Below, in pieces: positions 7,418-15,142 of a stretch of DNA of 18,985 bases. The notes beneath the pieces were generated by a model. It did no database searches. It saw only the letters and a list, made by a program, of their open reading frames with translations, and was not told the DNA's origin. Both the position numbers and the translations under genes were made by a program. Origin of the DNA: CAYYGL01 sp964471235 (GTDB lineage Bacteria; Calditrichota; Calditrichia; RBG-13-44-9; J075); the NCBI GenBank assembly GCA_964471235.1, contig CAYYGL010000093.1, positions 1 to 18,985 on the forward strand, in the 5' to 3' direction. Each line of letters starts with the position of its first letter. Position 1 is the first letter of the stretch.

Positions 7418-7578
7418 TGGAACACTAAAAAACTATCATGATACCCTCTCTGTCAAAAAAGAAGATTCGTTGTTGAAGTGAGGAATGTTTGTTGTTCATA
7501 TATCCATTTCAATGGGAACCATTTACCGGGAAAAAAGTACGCCGTTGATGCTCCCGATGGTAAATCATGCTGCCAACT

Positions 7579-9186
7579 TTACCGTGCCCGATAGACAATC
7601 TTGCCTTCAAACACTGTAAACAGGACCCGGGTGTAGAGCAGTTCTTCAGCCGGAAGATGAAACACATCCCGGTCCACCAGGATAAAATCCGCCAGTTTCC
7701 CTGCCTCCAGTGTTCCCAGGTGGGCTTCTTCACTCACTGCGTAAGCGCTTTGCCGGGTATATGCTTCAAGCGCATCGTTAATGGAAATGGATTCTTCCGG
7801 ATAGAAAGAAGTTTCAGCCGGATCGCACCGATATTTTCGCTCCCTGGCAGTATAAATTCCTTTCCAGGGATTGAATGTCTCCACCGGTGTATCGGAGCCA
7901 AAAATTAACCTTGCCCCGTTGGTTTTCAGGCTGCGAAAGGCAAATGCATAGCGTCCCCGCTCTCCCCAGAATTTCTCGATTAATGGAATATCGGTGGTGA
8001 GATGGATGGGCTGCATACTGGCAATCACGTTTTGAGGTGCAAAAAGGGGAATGTCATCCGGGTGCAGCAGTTGGGCATGTTCAATGCGGTGGCGCAGACC
8101 GGCAGTTTGACTGTGTTCGGAAAATTTTGCGAAGGTTCGCAGCACATTGCGGTTTGCCCGATCCCCGATGGCATGCACGGCACAGGACCAGCCCTGTTTG
8201 ATCGCCCTGTGGATAGTCTCCTCCAGCTCCCCGGCGCTCATCACCTCAATACCGGTATTGTCACCGCCCCGGTAGGGTTCAAGCATTGCCGCACTTTGAG
8301 ACCCCAGGGCGCCATCGGCAAATAACTTGACACCGCAGATTTTGATCCGGTCGCCTGACTGTTTGTGCGGCAAATTCGCCCGGTTATCCGCCTGCAAAAA
8401 TTGTCGGGGAAAATACCAGAAAATTCGCAATCCTAACTCGCCCTTTTCCTCCAGACGAGTATAGTGGGAAAAGGCATCCGCCGTTTCCATACTATGTACG
8501 GAGGTGATGCCCCATTGGTGGAATTCCCGAAATGTATCCTGCAGCAGGGGGGATATCTCCTCGAATGTAAGCGGGGGAACAGCCTGGTAAACCGGTCGGC
8601 AGGCAGTTTCCCGAAGAATACCGGTGGGTTCCCGGCTGTCTGGTTCCCGGTCGATGACCCCGCCTTCCGGGTCCGCAGTGGTTGCATCGATTCCGCAGAC
8701 TTCCAGCACCGGGCTGTTCACCCACAGGCTGTGCCAATCTTTGCTTTGCAACACCAGGTAATGCTGGCGGGAGATTTGATCGAGCAGTCTCTTGTGAGGT
8801 TGGGTGTTTTCTCCCCAGCGGTTCTTATCCCATCCCCCGCCCAGCACCCAACTGTTAGAGGGTTTTGCTTCCACTGTCCGGCGAATTTTTTCCAATGCTT
8901 CCTCTATGCTCCCACAGCCGGTTAAATCCACCCGTTGTTTTCGAGCCGCATATTCGCAGACATGGGTATGCGAATCACTCAGCGCCGGCAATAGCCAGCC
9001 ACCATTGCCGTCAACGACTTCGGTTTGGGCATCTGCCAGTGCAAGGATTTCGCTCTCTGTTCCGATTGCAACGATCCGATTGTCGGATACCGCCAGGGCA
9101 CGAAATCTCCCGGGAGGGAGATCTCCGGACTGAAAAATATTGCAGTGGTGAAAAATGAGGGTTGGTTTGGGAAGGGAGTGGGGCAT
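7579..9186 (-). CDS. YtcJ-like metal-dependent amidohydrolase
   Basis: A 535-residue member of the Amidohydro_3 (YtcJ/NfdA-like) branch of the amidohydrolase superfamily. Metal and catalytic positions are visible: H73 and H75 (SDSHTHV), a candidate carboxylated lysine K287 (GVKLFADGALG), H338 (CAVHAIGDRANR), H370 (HRIEHAQLLHPDD) and D432 (FGSDTPVETFNPWKG). The N- and C-terminal ends (residues 1-60 and about 490-535, the latter with LEAGKLADFILVDRD) form the usual small beta domain. Relatives hydrolyse amide or N-formyl bonds, but the natural substrate of most is unknown, and none is indicated here. No signal peptide is apparent, so a cytosolic location is likely. The ATG at 9186 is preceded by GCAGGTAG with suitable spacing. 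It is separated from rpoZ by a strong terminator, so it is probably transcribed from its own promoter in the short 9187-9233 gap. Confidence 0.95.
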   Translation of the reverse strand: MPHSLPKPTLIFHHCNIFQSGDLPPGRFRALAVSDNRIVAIGTESEILALADAQTEVVDGNGGWLLPALSDSHTHVCEYAARKQRVDLTGCGSIEEALEKIRRTVEAKPSNSWVLGGGWDKNRWGENTQPHKRLLDQISRQHYLVLQSKDWHSLWVNSPVLEVCGIDATTADPEGGVIDREPDSREPTGILRETACRPVYQAVPPLTFEEISPLLQDTFREFHQWGITSVHSMETADAFSHYTRLEEKGELGLRIFWYFPRQFLQADNRANLPHKQSGDRIKICGVKLFADGALGSQSAAMLEPYRGGDNTGIEVMSAGELEETIHRAIKQGWSCAVHAIGDRANRNVLRTFAKFSEHSQTAGLRHRIEHAQLLHPDDIPLFAPQNVIASMQPIHLTTDIPLIEKFWGERGRYAFAFRSLKTNGARLIFGSDTPVETFNPWKGIYTARERKYRCDPAETSFYPEESISINDALEAYTRQSAYAVSEEAHLGTLEAGKLADFILVDRDVFHLPAEELLYTRVLFTVFEGKIVYRAR

Positions 9187-9233
9187 GAGCTACCTGCAAA
9201 TTCTCAAGATTAAACCATTTGCCGAAAAAACAG

Positions 9234-9262
9234 AAAGCCCCGCAAGGGCGAGGCTTTTTTAC
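9234..9262 (-). terminator. Intrinsic terminator of rpoZ, potentially bidirectional
   Basis: AAGCC-C-CGC (9235-9243), loop AAGG, then GCG-A-GGCTT (9248-9256) form a stem with one mismatch. On the plus strand GGCTTTTTT follows. On the minus strand the stem is followed by TTCTGTTTTTTC. It lies 18 bp after the rpoZ stop and before the amidohydrolase start. Confidence 0.85.
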
Positions 9263-9280
9263 CTAAAAATTTGTTTTCAC

Positions 9281-9580
9281 TTACCGGCGGTGTGTCTCGT
9301 AATGATATTCTAACTTATCATTATAAAATTCTTCCAGAGCAACTACTACCGGGTTTTCATCTTCGATGGGAGATTCTGCAGGTTCCAGCTCATTCTGTTC
9401 CAACTGAAGCAAATCTTCCTCATAGCCTCCTTCTAACTCTTCCAGGATTTGTCGATCACGTTTCTTTTGATACAGCTCTTCATTAATCTGCCGTGCTCGC
9501 TTGGCGACAACCATCACCGCTTCATATAAGTTATCTGTGGTATTCAGAATTTTTTGAATATTCTGGGTATTGGCAGGCAT
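9281..9580 (-). CDS. rpoZ: DNA-directed RNA polymerase omega subunit
   Basis: A 99-residue protein with the omega signature near its N-terminus: DNLYEAVMVVAKRARQINEE (residues 16-35), where the AKRARQI core is the conserved segment that contacts the beta' subunit. Omega helps assemble and stabilise RNA polymerase. The C-terminal half is strongly acidic (many Glu, with DENPVVVALEEFYNDKLEYHYE), as in other long omega forms in this part of the bacterial tree. The start at 9580 has an excellent Shine-Dalgarno, AAAGGAG, nine bases upstream, the best in the window. A terminator follows at 9234-9262. The TPR-like gene upstream ends 143 bp away on the same strand, so the two may share a transcript. 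Omega genes are short and divergent, but the signature here is clear. Confidence 0.88.
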   Translation of the reverse strand: MPANTQNIQKILNTTDNLYEAVMVVAKRARQINEELYQKKRDRQILEELEGGYEEDLLQLEQNELEPAESPIEDENPVVVALEEFYNDKLEYHYETHRR

Positions 9581-9723
9581 ACTGCACTTCTCCTTTTGTT
9601 AAATGTGATTATAATTCAAAAGCGGCAAAATATAATGACACTTTTTAATGAATGCAACAGGACTATTTTTCCCAGTTGCGAGGAAATTGACAACCCCGAG
9701 AGAGCAAACGTTTTCCAGCCTTC

Positions 9724-10803
9724 TTATTGTTGTTCCTGATAGACCTTTCCTTTCTGGGTGAGTGCAAATTGCATTTTGTCCATGATTTGCACATCATGTG
9801 GTCGGATTTCCAGGAGAATATGATAGGCGTTGATGGCGCGATCCCATTGGTGATCCTTTACGGCAGTTTGAGCAACACTTTCGTAATGGTGCGCAATGCT
9901 ATCCATCATCTCCAGTGCCGGGGGATACTCCGGCGTCACTTGCAGAATTTTTTGGAGATATTCCAGGGCATTATCACCGGGAGGGGAGACGAATTGCCCT
10001 TTATTTAAAGCTATGTTGGCATAGCGCATCATCTCCTGAAGTTTGATAATGCCTGTCCCGGAATCCGGTTTACTTCCGGTCAGGAAAAATTGAATGGCTT
10101 TAATTTTGTCTTTCACTTCCGGAACCCGGGGATTTTTCGGGAATTTTTTCAGGAAATCCCGGTATAACAGCAGCGCCTGGGAGAACTCCTGCCGCAGGTA
10201 AAGTGCTTCTGCCTGCTCAAACAAAGCTTCCGGTGAGATGTCCCGGTGAAAGGTTTGATAGAGGGCCGCTCCTCCCAATAAAATCAAAACGGCAAGCAGC
10301 GGTACTATCATGCGGCGAACCGGGGATTTCCGTGCCGACGGTTGTGCCGGAAAGGTCTCGTCCTCCTCACCCGCCGGATCATATTCGGAGAACTCCGCAT
10401 CGATGATGTCCGGATTGGAATCATCCGTAAAGCTGCTGCCTCTGTGCGGGGCTCCCCCCATAACGACATACTCCTGTTCAAAATTTTTTCTGCTGTTTAG
10501 CAAATCCAAATCCTGGTTCCCGCTCTCCGGTGCTTCCGGCACTGCCGGCAGAAACTCATCCTGGTCCGCAATCTGCTCCGGGGTGGCAATTCCACGGGAA
10601 ACAGGACCCGGTGCCGGGTTTTGCTCATCGGTGATGGAGGAAGACGCTCCACGGGGATCATTCGGTGGATCACCGGTTGGGTTCATCCCTGTATCAATCC
10701 GTTGAATGGTAACGAAATCAATCCCATGAATTTCACAACTATTGCCCGGAATTGGTTTGCGGCATAATTCACAGAAAAATATTAATCGGGGTTTCTCGTT
10801 CAT
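9724..10803 (-). CDS. Membrane-anchored TPR-like protein with N-terminal zinc-knuckle motif
   Basis: A 359-residue protein I do not recognise as a named family. It begins with C11-x2-C14-x8-C23-x2-H26 (FFCELCRKP...SCEIHG), a plausible small zinc-binding knuckle. Residues about 35-160 are low-complexity, rich in Pro, Asp, Glu and Ser, and probably disordered. One transmembrane segment (about 165-182, MIVPLLAVLILLGGAAL) follows the basic residues ARKSPVRR, suggesting an inside-N, outside-C topology. The part beyond it is helical with tetratricopeptide-like units: ALFEQAEALYLRQEFSQALL (about 193-212), a middle unit near 277-300, and YESVAQTAVKDHQWDRAINA (307-326). TPRs usually mediate protein contacts, so a periplasmic scaffold is possible. 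The ATG at 10803 has GAGG seven bases upstream. It precedes rpoZ on the same strand. Confidence 0.82.
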   Translation of the reverse strand: MNEKPRLIFFCELCRKPIPGNSCEIHGIDFVTIQRIDTGMNPTGDPPNDPRGASSSITDEQNPAPGPVSRGIATPEQIADQDEFLPAVPEAPESGNQDLDLLNSRKNFEQEYVVMGGAPHRGSSFTDDSNPDIIDAEFSEYDPAGEEDETFPAQPSARKSPVRRMIVPLLAVLILLGGAALYQTFHRDISPEALFEQAEALYLRQEFSQALLLYRDFLKKFPKNPRVPEVKDKIKAIQFFLTGSKPDSGTGIIKLQEMMRYANIALNKGQFVSPPGDNALEYLQKILQVTPEYPPALEMMDSIAHHYESVAQTAVKDHQWDRAINAYHILLEIRPHDVQIMDKMQFALTQKGKVYQEQQ

Positions 10804-11237
10804 TAAAGACCTCGAAAAAAATCAGATTGCCATTACCTACCGGCATGACTTATTGACTGCAGGATGCCTCTTTTTCGTCCCAATCTCTAACCTGCATCCC
10901 GGCTACCGGTATTATCTTAATTAGCTTCTCCCGGATATTTTCATTGTGCGCCAAAACATAGAACTGCAAATTCACTTTCAAAAGCAACTCTCGATAGCAT
11001 TATCCGCAAAAAATATAGATTTGATCCAACCATAAAACCGACATCTCTTTCCAAATTAACCTTTTTTATTTTGCGTAAAATTTAATTAATATTAAACTCC
11101 TTGGTTTTTTTTATCCATTGTAACTACTCAGGTAGTAGCTTTTTAGAACATAGATAAGAAAGAGTTCCTGTAGAAATCTGTTTTTGTCATCAAAATTTTT
11201 CTTTACCGCAATGATGCCGGCGTTTACGCGACGGCAG

Positions 11238-11292
11238 CCGCAACGTGAAAGAGATAAACATTTGTTCGTTGCGAACGTTGCGTTCGTTGCGG
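11238..11292. repeat. Nonamer CGTTGCG repeat with inverted flank
   Basis: TTCGTTGCG (11265-11273), AACGTTGCG (11274-11282) and TTCGTTGCG (11283-11291) are three adjoining nine-base units. CCGCAACG at 11238-11245 is a perfect 8-bp inverted match to CGTTGCGG at 11285-11292, so the whole can fold into one stem with a 39-base loop. It shares ACGCAACGTT (other strand) with the repeat near 4606. Confidence 0.7.
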
Positions 11293-11454
11293 TATAACAA
11301 CCTGAGGAGTTACTATCAATTTATGAAATAACAGTTTGAACATAAGGCGGAAATCAGGCTCTTTTTTGTTCCACTCCCGCTTGAGGGCTCGAAAAACAGG
11401 ATGATATAAGTTCAAAAATCAGTACTTTTTCATTAACTTGTTGGTAGCAGCGGA

Positions 11455-11488
11455 TTTACTGAATCATATTTGAACAACTATAATTTTG
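11455..11488 (+). promoter_or_regulatory. Candidate promoter of the 11526 membrane protein gene
   Basis: TATAAT occurs at 11479-11484 with TTTACT 18 bases upstream at 11455-11460, which fits a sigma-70-like promoter with a weak -35. The same spot also reads TAATTTTG (11481-11488), which fits the TAnnTTTG -7 element described for Bacteroidota. The gene starts about 40 bp downstream. Prediction only. Confidence 0.45.
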
Positions 11489-11525
11489 AGGCACCAATCA
11501 TTTCATAAAATCGAGAGGGTGGATA

Positions 11526-11945
11526 ATGCAAGTAATCAGAACAATTCCTTTATTTTTTGTCATGTTGGTGGTATACAACCTTATGGTGTTAATGCAGTCG
11601 CCATCCGAGGATCAAGTGTCGATCATGCAAAAAACTGTTCGCGAAATAGAGTTGAAATCCGGGGCAACCTGGTCCCCGACGGTAGGTGATGTTGTGATCA
11701 TAATCGGACTTTTCATCCTATATATTGAAATATTAAAGTCGACTAAATCAACTGCCGCCACAGTTGTGGACCATACTCTTTCGACATTTGTCTTTATTGC
11801 CTATTTAATCGAGTTTTTGATGGCAAAACCGGTTGCCGAATCCACCTTTGTCATCCTGGGCTGTATGTCGCTGGTGGATGTTCTGGCGGGGTTTTCTATC
11901 TCCATTGCCTCTGCCCGCCGGGATTTTCAGGTCGGCAGCGGGTGA
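11526..11945 (+). CDS. Small conserved-type membrane protein, function unknown
   Basis: A 139-residue protein with four hydrophobic segments at about residues 4-23, 52-70, 83-100 and 106-128. A hydrophilic loop of about 28 residues (SPSEDQVSIMQKTVREIELK and onward) lies between the first two, and is probably external. The third and fourth helices carry VDHTLSTFVFIAYLIEF and LVDVLAGFSISI. I know of no activity for proteins of this kind. The ATG is preceded by GAGAGGGTGGATA, a reasonable ribosome binding site. The next membrane protein gene starts 156 bp downstream on the same strand, and a 6- to 7-bp GC hairpin lies in the gap. The C-terminus (ARRDFQVGSG) is polar. Confidence 0.8.
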   Translation: MQVIRTIPLFFVMLVVYNLMVLMQSPSEDQVSIMQKTVREIELKSGATWSPTVGDVVIIIGLFILYIEILKSTKSTAATVVDHTLSTFVFIAYLIEFLMAKPVAESTFVILGCMSLVDVLAGFSISIASARRDFQVGSG

Positions 11946-11988
11946 CGGTTGCCGGGTCTGTAATCCACGTTTTCCTGTCCTGCTCGAA

Positions 11989-12004
11989 CTCCCCGGTCGG
12001 GGAG
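11989..12004. other. Short GC-rich hairpin between the two membrane-protein genes
   Basis: CTCCCC (11989-11994) and GGGGAG (11999-12004) pair over the loop GGTC. No T-run follows, so a terminator is not supported. It might affect transcript stability. Confidence 0.4.
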
Positions 12005-12101
12005 CGTGACGGTGGTAACTTTAACGATACCACGAATTACCGTTTTTGAAAAAATGAAAAACAATGTGTTCTCCGGGCAAAAACTAAAAAGGAGACCTGT
12101 G

Positions 12102-12797
12102 ATGAATCTTAAAATGTCGATATTACTATCGGCAGCGTTTGGCGGAATTTCACCTAATTTGTTTCGCCTGGCAGTTAATTTAACCCAACCAAACGCCGAA
12201 TTGCCACAGCCAACTTATTTTTTGGGTCTGCTCATCTTTGCCCTGATGGGCGCCGGTGTGGCGTACATCTGGGAGGAAACCAACCTGAAGAAGGCGTTTT
12301 ACCTGGGTTTAGGGTTACCGGCATTCATTCAACTGAGCGCCGGGGAGATAAGTGGTACAGAAATGAGCGCATACCTCCAGCAGGAAATGCCGCCGGTGGC
12401 AACGGCTGCCCCGGATCCACAAAATATGGCGGCGCCTTTCCAAATTCTTCCGGCAACTTTCCATCAGGATAGTACCCAAGCACGTACCATTACCATCACT
12501 TTGGACAAATACATTCCAACCTATACAATCGTTTTTTCTTCCGAGGGAAATGTGCTGGAGAAAATCGTGCGCTCCCGTCCCAGGCAATTAACCCGGACTT
12601 TCCGGGTACCCGGGTTTGCGACACAATTCAGGATCAAAATTCGGAAATCCATGAGTGAAGCACAACCGCTGCCGCAGGAACCGGGCGCTGCCCCTCGTTA
12701 CCGAATCTCGGTAAAAGAAAGTATCTGGAAAGGTTTACTGGAAGCAATCGGGTTTCGGGATGCCGGGCTTACGATCATCATCCAGAAGGAAGAATGA
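12102..12797 (+). CDS. Membrane protein with C-terminal soluble domain, function unknown
   Basis: A 231-residue protein counted from the ATG at 12102, which has AAGGAG seven bases upstream. An upstream in-frame ATG at 12006 has no such site and would add a basic, non-family-like stretch. Three hydrophobic segments are visible at about residues 5-24, 37-57 and 65-80; the second ends in YIWEET, the third in FIQLSAG. From about 85 to 125 is a Pro/Ala-rich linker. Residues about 126-231 look like a beta-rich soluble domain (ARTITITLDKYIPTYTIVF, TRTFRVPGFATQFRIKI). I do not recognise the family. It is 73 bp upstream of the phosphoesterase on the same strand. Whether it acts with the membrane protein at 11526 is unknown; the two share location but no visible similarity. 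Confidence 0.75.
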   Translation: MNLKMSILLSAAFGGISPNLFRLAVNLTQPNAELPQPTYFLGLLIFALMGAGVAYIWEETNLKKAFYLGLGLPAFIQLSAGEISGTEMSAYLQQEMPPVATAAPDPQNMAAPFQILPATFHQDSTQARTITITLDKYIPTYTIVFSSEGNVLEKIVRSRPRQLTRTFRVPGFATQFRIKIRKSMSEAQPLPQEPGAAPRYRISVKESIWKGLLEAIGFRDAGLTIIIQKEE

Positions 12798-12870
12798 ATT
12801 GTTTGGGTACATGGAATGTTCTCCGGTACCTTCGATTTACCCTTCCCTTTACTATCCGGGAGTTGATTTG

Positions 12871-13614
12871 ATGCGGGTGGCATTAATTTCAGATATTCAC
12901 GGCAATGACACCGCCCTTGACGCGGTTTTAGCCGATATTGAAAAACAGGAAGTCGATTCCATTGTCTGTCTCGGGGATGTGGCGACGATCTTACCCCGGC
13001 CCCGGGAAGTTTTGGCACGGCTTCGGAAGTTGGATTGCCGGTGCATTCTGGGCAATCACGATGCCGCATTGCTCGATTTGGATGCCGCCCCCCGCTTGCA
13101 AATTGCACCGCCCTTAATTTCCTCTTTACACTGGTGTGCCGGGCTGCTGGCCCCGGAAGATTTCGATTTTCTCCGCTCCTTTGCACCAACCGCCGAACTG
13201 ACGCTTTCTGCCGGTACCTCGATGCTTTGCTGCCACGGCTCCCCTCAATCCAACATCGATATGATTCTGGCAACCACCCCGAAGAACGAAATCGAACACT
13301 TTTTCGGAACCCACCCGGCATCCATCCTGGCAGGCGGGCATACCCATCTCCAGATGCTTCGACGATATCAGCACAGGTTGCTGATGAATCCCGGGAGTGT
13401 TGGGATGCCGTTTCTCGATACGCCCCTGCCCGGCAAAGCCCCCACACTGCTGCCATGGGCGGAATACGCCATCCTTACCGTGACAACCGATGACTCGAGC
13501 ATTGACTTTCGGCGGATTGAATACAATGTGTCGGCTTTGCTCCGGGCGATTTCCCAAAGCGATATCCCCATCAGGGAATGGCTGGTGGAGCAGTATTCCA
13601 CCTCAACCAAATGA
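12871..13614 (+). CDS. Calcineurin-like metallophosphoesterase
   Basis: A 247-residue cytosolic enzyme of the YfcE/MJ0936-like branch of the calcineurin-type phosphoesterase superfamily, which hydrolyses phosphoesters with two metal ions. All expected motifs are present: SDIHGN (D8, H10), GDV (D36), GNHD (N62, H63), CCHGSP (H122) and GGHTH (H157, H159), followed by NPGSVGMP. Relatives act on phosphodiesters or nucleotides, but the physiological substrate is rarely known. The frame is open from 12760, but that part overlaps the preceding gene. The ATG at 12871 gives the typical MRVALISDIHGN start and has GGGAG eight bases upstream. thrC starts 18 bp after its stop, so the two are probably co-transcribed. 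The functional link between them is not obvious. Confidence 0.93.
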   Translation: MRVALISDIHGNDTALDAVLADIEKQEVDSIVCLGDVATILPRPREVLARLRKLDCRCILGNHDAALLDLDAAPRLQIAPPLISSLHWCAGLLAPEDFDFLRSFAPTAELTLSAGTSMLCCHGSPQSNIDMILATTPKNEIEHFFGTHPASILAGGHTHLQMLRRYQHRLLMNPGSVGMPFLDTPLPGKAPTLLPWAEYAILTVTTDDSSIDFRRIEYNVSALLRAISQSDIPIREWLVEQYSTSTK

Positions 13615-13632
13615 AAACCGGAAAGAGGGAAT

Positions 13633-14877
13633 ATGAGTTATCTATCTCATCTCCAATGTGTCTCCTGCGGAAAAAAATATTCGCCGGGGGAAATTGAATA
13701 TACCTGCCCGGAGTGTGGTCCTCTGCGCGGCACGCTGGAAGTTGTTTACCACTATGATGAAGTTGCCCGCCATCTCACCCGGGAGAGCCTTTCCCGCAAC
13801 ACCAACTTTTCCCACTGGCGTTACCTGCCCTTGCTGCCCATCGACCAACCGGAAGAGATTTCTCCACTGACGATCGGGTGGAGCCCGATTTACCGAAACA
13901 AACGCCTGGCGCAGGAATGGGGATTGAAAGAAATGTGGATAAAAGATGACACCCGCAATCCCAGCGCCTCGTTAAAAGATCGGGCATCTTCCGTGGCGCT
14001 GGTAAAAGCCCTGGAAAAAGGAGTGAGCACCGTTACTGCGGCGTCCACCGGGAATGCCGCTTCCTCCTGGGCAACCTTCACTGCCATGACGCCGTTGCAG
14101 AACATCATTTTTGTGCCGGAAACCGCCCCGCGCGCCAAAGTTACCCAATTGCTGCTCTTTGGCGCTACCGTGCTCCAGGTGCAGGGCACTTATGATGATG
14201 CATTCGATTTATGTTACCAGGCTGCCAATAAGTGGGGTTGGTATAACCGCAGCACTGCCATTAACCCGGTGCTGGGGGAAGGCAAAAAAACCGCTGCCCT
14301 GGAGATATGCGAACAGTTAAATTGGGAAGTGCCGGATTACGTATTTGTATCGGTAGGAGACGGATGTATCTTTCAGGGGATGTGGAAGGGATTCAAAGAA
14401 TTTCATCGTCTGGGTTTGATAGAGAAACTGCCTCGGATGGTCGGTGTGCAGGCGGAAGGCAGTGCGCCCTTAGTACATGCCTGGGAGAATGATCAGGATT
14501 TCTGTGATCCAGTTGAGCCCCACACCATCGCCGACAGCATCTCCGTGGGCGTGCCCCGTGACCAGGTGAAAGCGCTTAAGGCAGTGCGGGAATCTAACGG
14601 GCGGTTTGTAGCTGTAACCGATGCCGCTATCCTGGGTGCCATTACGCTCCTGGCGCAGAAAGCAGGCATTATGGCGGAGCCGGCTGGCGCCGCGGCACTG
14701 GCAGGGGTGCGAAAAATGGCTTCGGAAGATATGCTGCCGTCAGGCGCAACAGTGGGGGTGATGGTTACCGGTCACGGGCTGAAGGACATTGACGGGGTGT
14801 TAAAATCGGTCAGCCGTGCGCCACTGCCGGTAAGCAATTCCCTGGAAGAAGTGGAGAAACGCCTCCGAGAATTGTAA
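13633..14877 (+). CDS. thrC: Threonine synthase
   Basis: Pyridoxal-phosphate enzyme that converts O-phosphohomoserine to threonine and phosphate, the last step of threonine synthesis. The 414-residue protein begins with a small zinc ribbon (C9, C12, C25, C28: CVSCGKKYS and CPECG), found in one large threonine synthase group. The cofactor lysine is K115 in NPSASLKDRASS. The substrate-carboxylate loop is AASTGNAASS (about residues 136-145). The phosphate-binding region is SVGDGCIFQGMWKGF, and the C-terminal GITLLAQKAGIMAEPAGAAALAG-like block is present. Related enzymes such as cysteate synthase and threonine ammonia-lyase share the fold. The zinc ribbon with the NPS/TxSFKDR-type lysine motif favours threonine synthase, although the Ala-Ser variation (NPSASLKD) is less usual than NPTGSFKD. 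GAGGG precedes the ATG at good spacing. Confidence 0.9.
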   Translation: MSYLSHLQCVSCGKKYSPGEIEYTCPECGPLRGTLEVVYHYDEVARHLTRESLSRNTNFSHWRYLPLLPIDQPEEISPLTIGWSPIYRNKRLAQEWGLKEMWIKDDTRNPSASLKDRASSVALVKALEKGVSTVTAASTGNAASSWATFTAMTPLQNIIFVPETAPRAKVTQLLLFGATVLQVQGTYDDAFDLCYQAANKWGWYNRSTAINPVLGEGKKTAALEICEQLNWEVPDYVFVSVGDGCIFQGMWKGFKEFHRLGLIEKLPRMVGVQAEGSAPLVHAWENDQDFCDPVEPHTIADSISVGVPRDQVKALKAVRESNGRFVAVTDAAILGAITLLAQKAGIMAEPAGAAALAGVRKMASEDMLPSGATVGVMVTGHGLKDIDGVLKSVSRAPLPVSNSLEEVEKRLREL

Positions 14878-14911
14878 ATTCCTTGTAAGGATTCAGCTAA
14901 ATGCCCATTGT

Positions 14912-15042
14912 TGTCATTTCGGCTTTTCCTGTTTTTTGGAAATATCGCCGCATCGCGGTTCCGTTGGAAGAATCCCCAGCAGAGATTCCTCCAACGGAGC
15001 CCCTATATGGCGGCCTCCCACTCCGCTACTACCGGAATGACA
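14912..15042. repeat. 131-bp nested inverted-repeat element
   Basis: Outer ends TGTCATTTCGG (14912-14922) and CCGGAATGACA (15032-15042) are inverted copies with one mismatch. An inner pair, CCGTTGGAAGAATC (14961-14974) and GATTCCTCCAACGG (14984-14997), is a 14-bp stem with one mismatch and a 9-base loop. Elements ending in TGTCATTCCGG/CCGGAATGACA are common between genes of many bacterial groups and look like small mobile palindromic elements. It fills most of the gap between thrC and the radical SAM gene. Confidence 0.75.
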
Positions 15043-15142
15043 GCCCAATTTGCAGGTAACGTTGAATCGTTACGATTGGTCTTTTAATTATTCAACGGAG
15101 GGATGCAACCGATATCGTTGGCGTTCACAGGGGAGAGGAGCT

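Larger units (their letters stand above)
7124..7578. other. Intergenic region with foldback repeat and terminator-like hairpin
   Basis: No coding sequence is supported here. The region holds the start-proximal zone of the symporter, a 79-bp foldback repeat (7279-7357) and an AT-rich hairpin with a T-run on the minus strand (7374-7417). From 7430 to 7578 I see nothing specific. Confidence 0.6.
10804..11525. other. Divergent non-coding region
   Basis: These 722 bases separate the leftward and rightward gene blocks. They are AT-rich, especially at 11040-11120, and must hold promoters for both directions. I see a CGTTGCG-type repeat at 11238-11292, a small inverted repeat CTACT/AGTAG at 11124-11138 followed by CTTTTTAG, and a candidate plus-strand promoter at 11455-11488. 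A 63-codon minus frame at 11224-11415 reads through the repeat and is not believable as a gene. No tRNA or other known RNA was recognised. Confidence 0.6.

Noticed and set aside
11224..11415. 63-codon minus-strand frame
   Set aside because: It reads through the CGTTGCG repeat (PQRTQRSQRT) and has no ribosome binding site or motif; such peptides recur wherever this repeat occurs.
11989..12004. Intrinsic terminator after the first membrane protein gene
   Set aside because: The stem is short and is followed by CGTGACGG rather than a T-run.
12698..13456. 252-codon minus-strand frame
   Set aside because: It overlaps the phosphoesterase, all of whose metal motifs are intact on the plus strand; the minus product has no recognisable domain.
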